Source of the DNA: Clostridia bacterium
Lineage (GTDB): Bacteria > Bacillota > Clostridia > Oscillospirales > CAG-272
Length of the DNA stretch: 51,538 nt
Assembly: GCA_017462545.1 (NCBI GenBank)
Contig: JAFTQX010000034.1
Coordinates: forward strand, 1-51,538
Direction: 5' to 3'
The translations under genes were made by a program, and so were the position numbers. The notes under the pieces are model-generated. The model saw only the letters and a list, made by a program, of their open reading frames with translations. It was not told the DNA's origin and ran no database searches. Below, one piece after another: positions 49,324 to 51,538 of this stretch (position 1 is the stretch's first letter; each line of letters begins with the position of its first letter).

Positions 49324-50613
49324 TTATCCCTCGTACTGCATCAGGGCATACAGCGCGGCGGCGGTATCTGCACGCGTCATGGTAGCATTGGCTGCCATGG
49401 CACCATCCTCGGTCACGGTAAAGATCTCGGCATCGTACAGCGCGTAGATGGCATCTCTTGCCCAGCCGGGGATATCAGAGGCATCGGCTACGGTGGGCAG
49501 TACAGTGGGGGTGGCAACATCCAGAATATTGTTCAATATAACGGCGGCCTCGGCGCGGGTGATGCTCTTATCCGCGTTAAAATACAATCCCTTGCCGTCA
49601 AAGCTGCCGTTCACGTAGCCGTAGAGCTGGGCGGTGGCCACGTATTTTTTTATCGTTTCCGGGATGGCAGCATCATCATCAAACCAGGTCTTTTCTACGC
49701 CTGCGGCAGGCTGAATGCCGGCGCTCTTCATCGCCATGACCAAAAATTCGCCGCGGCTGACCTCCTTGCCCGGGTGAAAATACATGTTGTCTCCCTCAAG
49801 CGATCCAAGCATGATGTTGTTTTCTGCCATAACAAGTGCGGCGTTGTAAGCGGCATGGTTCTGCATGTCCGCATAGACCAGGCTGCTCTTGCGCGCGCTG
49901 ACGGTAATATTCATCGTTGCAATGGCAGAGTAGTTGCCATAGGCATCCCGCGCGACATAAGAAAAGCTGTCGTTTCCGGTCATGCCGGCCTGCGGCGCGT
50001 AGCGGAATTCGCCGCTTCCGCTGTCAAGCACGGTCAGGCTGCCCTTTTGGGGATAGGCAATGACCAGATAGGTCAGCGCATCCCCCTCCGGATCCTCTGC
50101 CTTCATCTGCCCGTAAACACCGATCTCCTTTTGTGTGTGCACGGAGAGGGAGGCCTCTGTCAGCGTGGCAACGGTGGGCGCATAATTTACGCGCTCTGCC
50201 GTGCGCAGGGTGCAGGTCAGTGCTGTGGTGCCTGATGGGGTGTTGGCACAAAATTGGAAGGTGGTGCTTTCCATGCCGTCATTTGCCGGGGTAAAGGTCA
50301 GCTTGGCGATCTCGCCGCGGGAGATGATCTGCCCGCCAACGACGGGGTTGCCGTTTAGCTTCAACACGCCGTCGGTTGCGGGGGGGAGCGAGAGAATGGT
50401 GACGTTATCAATCTTTGTCACCCCAAGTGCCTGCTTGAAGTCGGTTTCGGAAAAAGAGAAGGTGTCACCGCGCAGGGCGGTTTTGATCAGCTCGGCCTGC
50501 TCTGCAAGGTGGTCAGCACCGTAGCTGATGCGCACATATGCCGCAGCGGGGAGAACGGCCAACGTGCCGATGAGCAGACAAAGGATCAGAATACAGGAGA
50601 GCTTTTGTTTCAT
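49324..50613 (-). CDS. Secreted S-layer-homology protein with Ig/cadherin-like domains
   Basis: A 429-aa exported protein. The signal peptide MKQKLSCILILCLLIGTLA is cleaved near PAAA-YV (about 25). A first beta domain (about 40-135) is followed by a cadherin/Big-like domain (about 140-235: AEDPEGDALTYLV, GEFRYAPQAGMTGNDSFSY, ARDAYGNYS). Three SLH repeats follow: VYADMQNHAAYNAALVMAEN with VSRGEFLVMAM; IPETIKKYVATAQLYGYVNG with ITRAEAAVILNNIL; and IPGWARDAIYALYDAEIF with MTRADTAAALYALM. SLH trios bind pyruvylated secondary cell-wall polymer, so this is a wall-attached protein. It stands between groEL and GtrA; it is transcribed alone as far as can be seen. Confidence 0.93.
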   Translation of the reverse strand: MKQKLSCILILCLLIGTLAVLPAAAYVRISYGADHLAEQAELIKTALRGDTFSFSETDFKQALGVTKIDNVTILSLPPATDGVLKLNGNPVVGGQIISRGEIAKLTFTPANDGMESTTFQFCANTPSGTTALTCTLRTAERVNYAPTVATLTEASLSVHTQKEIGVYGQMKAEDPEGDALTYLVIAYPQKGSLTVLDSGSGEFRYAPQAGMTGNDSFSYVARDAYGNYSAIATMNITVSARKSSLVYADMQNHAAYNAALVMAENNIMLGSLEGDNMYFHPGKEVSRGEFLVMAMKSAGIQPAAGVEKTWFDDDAAIPETIKKYVATAQLYGYVNGSFDGKGLYFNADKSITRAEAAVILNNILDVATPTVLPTVADASDIPGWARDAIYALYDAEIFTVTEDGAMAANATMTRADTAAALYALMQYEG

Positions 50614-50683
50614 GTTCTTGTTTCCTTTCAGGAGTTTTTTTCGTCAATAGTGTTCACCGCAGACATGGTATTTATGCAAAAAA

Positions 50684-50710
50684 ATCCCTACGGATTTTGT
50701 CCGTAGGGAT
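50684..50710 (-). terminator. Terminator of groEL
   Basis: ATCCCTACGGA, five-base loop, TCCGTAGGGAT, then seven T on the minus strand. Confidence 0.9.
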
Positions 50711-50735
50711 CTTACTCTTTATCAAGAAGAACGGC

Positions 50736-51538
50736 TTAATACATACCGCCCATGCCGCCGCCCATACCGGGAGCTGCAGCGGGTGCGGGATTTTCTTCCT
50801 TCTTATCCGAAACAACAGCCTCGGTGGTCAGCACGGTCGCGGCAACCGATGCGGCATTCTGCAGGGCGCTTCTCGTTACCTTGGTCGGGTCAACGATACC
50901 GCTCTCTACCATGTCGGTATATACCTCGCGCGCTGCGTCAAAGCCGTAACCGGGCTTTTCTGCGGTCTTGATCTTGTCGATGATGACGCCGCCGTCAAAG
51001 CCTGCGTTCTCGGCAATCTGGCGCATGGGAGCCTCCAGCGCCTTGGCAACGATGCGCGCGCCAACCTTCTCCTCGCCATCCAGCGTAGCGATCAGCTTTT
51101 CTACCTCGCCGATAACATTCACAAAGGCAGTACCGCCGCCGGCAACGATGCCCTCTTCAACAGCAGCCTTGGTTGCGTTGAGCGCGTCCTCGATGCGCAG
51201 CTTCTTTTCCTTCATCTCGGTTTCGGTAGCAGCACCAACCTTGATGACGGCTACGCCGCCTGCCAGCTTTGCAAGACGCTCCTGCAGCTTCTCGCGATCA
51301 AAGTCAGAGGTGGTGGTCTCCAGCGCGGCACGGATCTGTGCGACACGCGCGCGGATCTCGTCAGCCTCACCGGCACCGTCAACGATGATGGTGTTCTCCT
51401 TGGTGATCTTGACCTGTCTTGCACGGCCAAGCTGAGCGATCGAGGTCTCCTTGAGGTCGAGGCCGAGCTCGTCGGTGATCACCTCGCCGCCCGTCAGGAT
51501 TGCAATATCGCGGAGCATCTCCTTGCGGCGGTCGCCGA
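50736..51538 (-). CDS. groEL: Chaperonin GroEL, C-terminal half, truncated by the window edge
   Basis: The open frame continues past the right edge. The visible 267 codons begin [20 protein letters not shown], which in GroEL is preceded by KAPGFG. They include the apical-to-intermediate return and the equatorial ATP-site blocks [21 protein letters not shown] (segment abbreviated), [19 protein letters not shown] and [17 protein letters not shown]. The protein ends with the Gly-Gly-Met tail [10 protein letters not shown], as in other GroEL subunits. groES and a CIRCE element would be expected beyond the window. Confidence 0.97.
   Translation of the reverse strand, partial: GDRRKEMLRDIAILTGGEVITDELGLDLKETSIAQLGRARQVKITKENTIIVDGAGEADEIRARVAQIRAALETTTSDFDREKLQERLAKLAGGVAVIKVGAATETEMKEKKLRIEDALNATKAAVEEGIVAGGGTAFVNVIGEVEKLIATLDGEEKVGARIVAKALEAPMRQIAENAGFDGGVIIDKIKTAEKPGYGFDAAREVYTDMVESGIVDPTKVTRSALQNAASVAATVLTTEAVVSDKKEENPAPAAAPGMGGGMGGMY

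Overview
The window looks like a chromosomal segment of an uncultured, probably gut-dwelling, low-to-mid GC Firmicute of the class Clostridia. This rests on Gram-positive traits: strong AAGGAGG ribosome sites, sigma-A promoters with 17-bp spacers and often an extended -10, a T-box leader, a CIRCE operator, ECF vitamin transporters with riboswitches, a lipoprotein lipobox, SLH domains, and type-2 GalT and YkpA/YbiT-like ABC-F proteins. No rRNA, CRISPR array, prophage or complete insertion sequence was seen. The only mobile-element trace is the C-terminus of a RAYT/Y1 transposase at the left edge.

Layout. 0-2.3 kb: RAYT tail, an unrecognised 145-aa protein and an ABC-F ATPase. 2.4-6.1 kb: a heterodimeric ABC exporter whose first subunit carries an in-frame amber stop just before its conserved C-terminus. 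6.2-9.6 kb: nucleoside hydrolase, a frameshifted PfkB sugar kinase and galT. 9.6-14 kb: SGNH hydrolase, PnuC with a structured leader, a small membrane protein, and htpG under a perfect CIRCE. 14-30.2 kb: the most unusual region. It holds four related secreted proteins with a shared C-terminal module. Three of them form a tandem family, two of those are followed at 17-18 bp by near-identical 46-aa peptide genes, and the third by a decayed copy. A 2028-aa membrane-anchored surface protein with about nine 68-aa helical repeats follows. 30.2-38.2 kb: thiI, a sialidase-like/GH20 operon, thrS with a T-box leader that lies 380 bp upstream beyond an oppositely oriented tRNA-Gln and a hairpin-array repeat, then queT. 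38.3-42.2 kb: a polar amino-acid ABC uptake operon, an XRE regulator with a divergent palindrome, and DUF2752 and TM2 membrane proteins. 42.3-51.5 kb: two peptidases, a GH20-like/DMT-transporter operon with a divergent AraC regulator, folT behind a THF riboswitch, GtrA, an SLH protein, and the C-terminal part of groEL running off the right edge.

Functional themes are host-glycan and nucleoside salvage (GH20, sialidase-like, SGNH, nucleoside hydrolase, galT), vitamin uptake (PnuC, QueT, FolT), peptide and amino-acid use (PepD, M24, PAAT transporter), proteostasis (HtpG, GroEL) and an extensive secreted or surface repertoire. The best candidate for an undescribed system is the repeated secreted-protein plus 46-aa-peptide cassette at 15.3-23.8 kb. 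All identifications come from reading the sequence; no database search was run.
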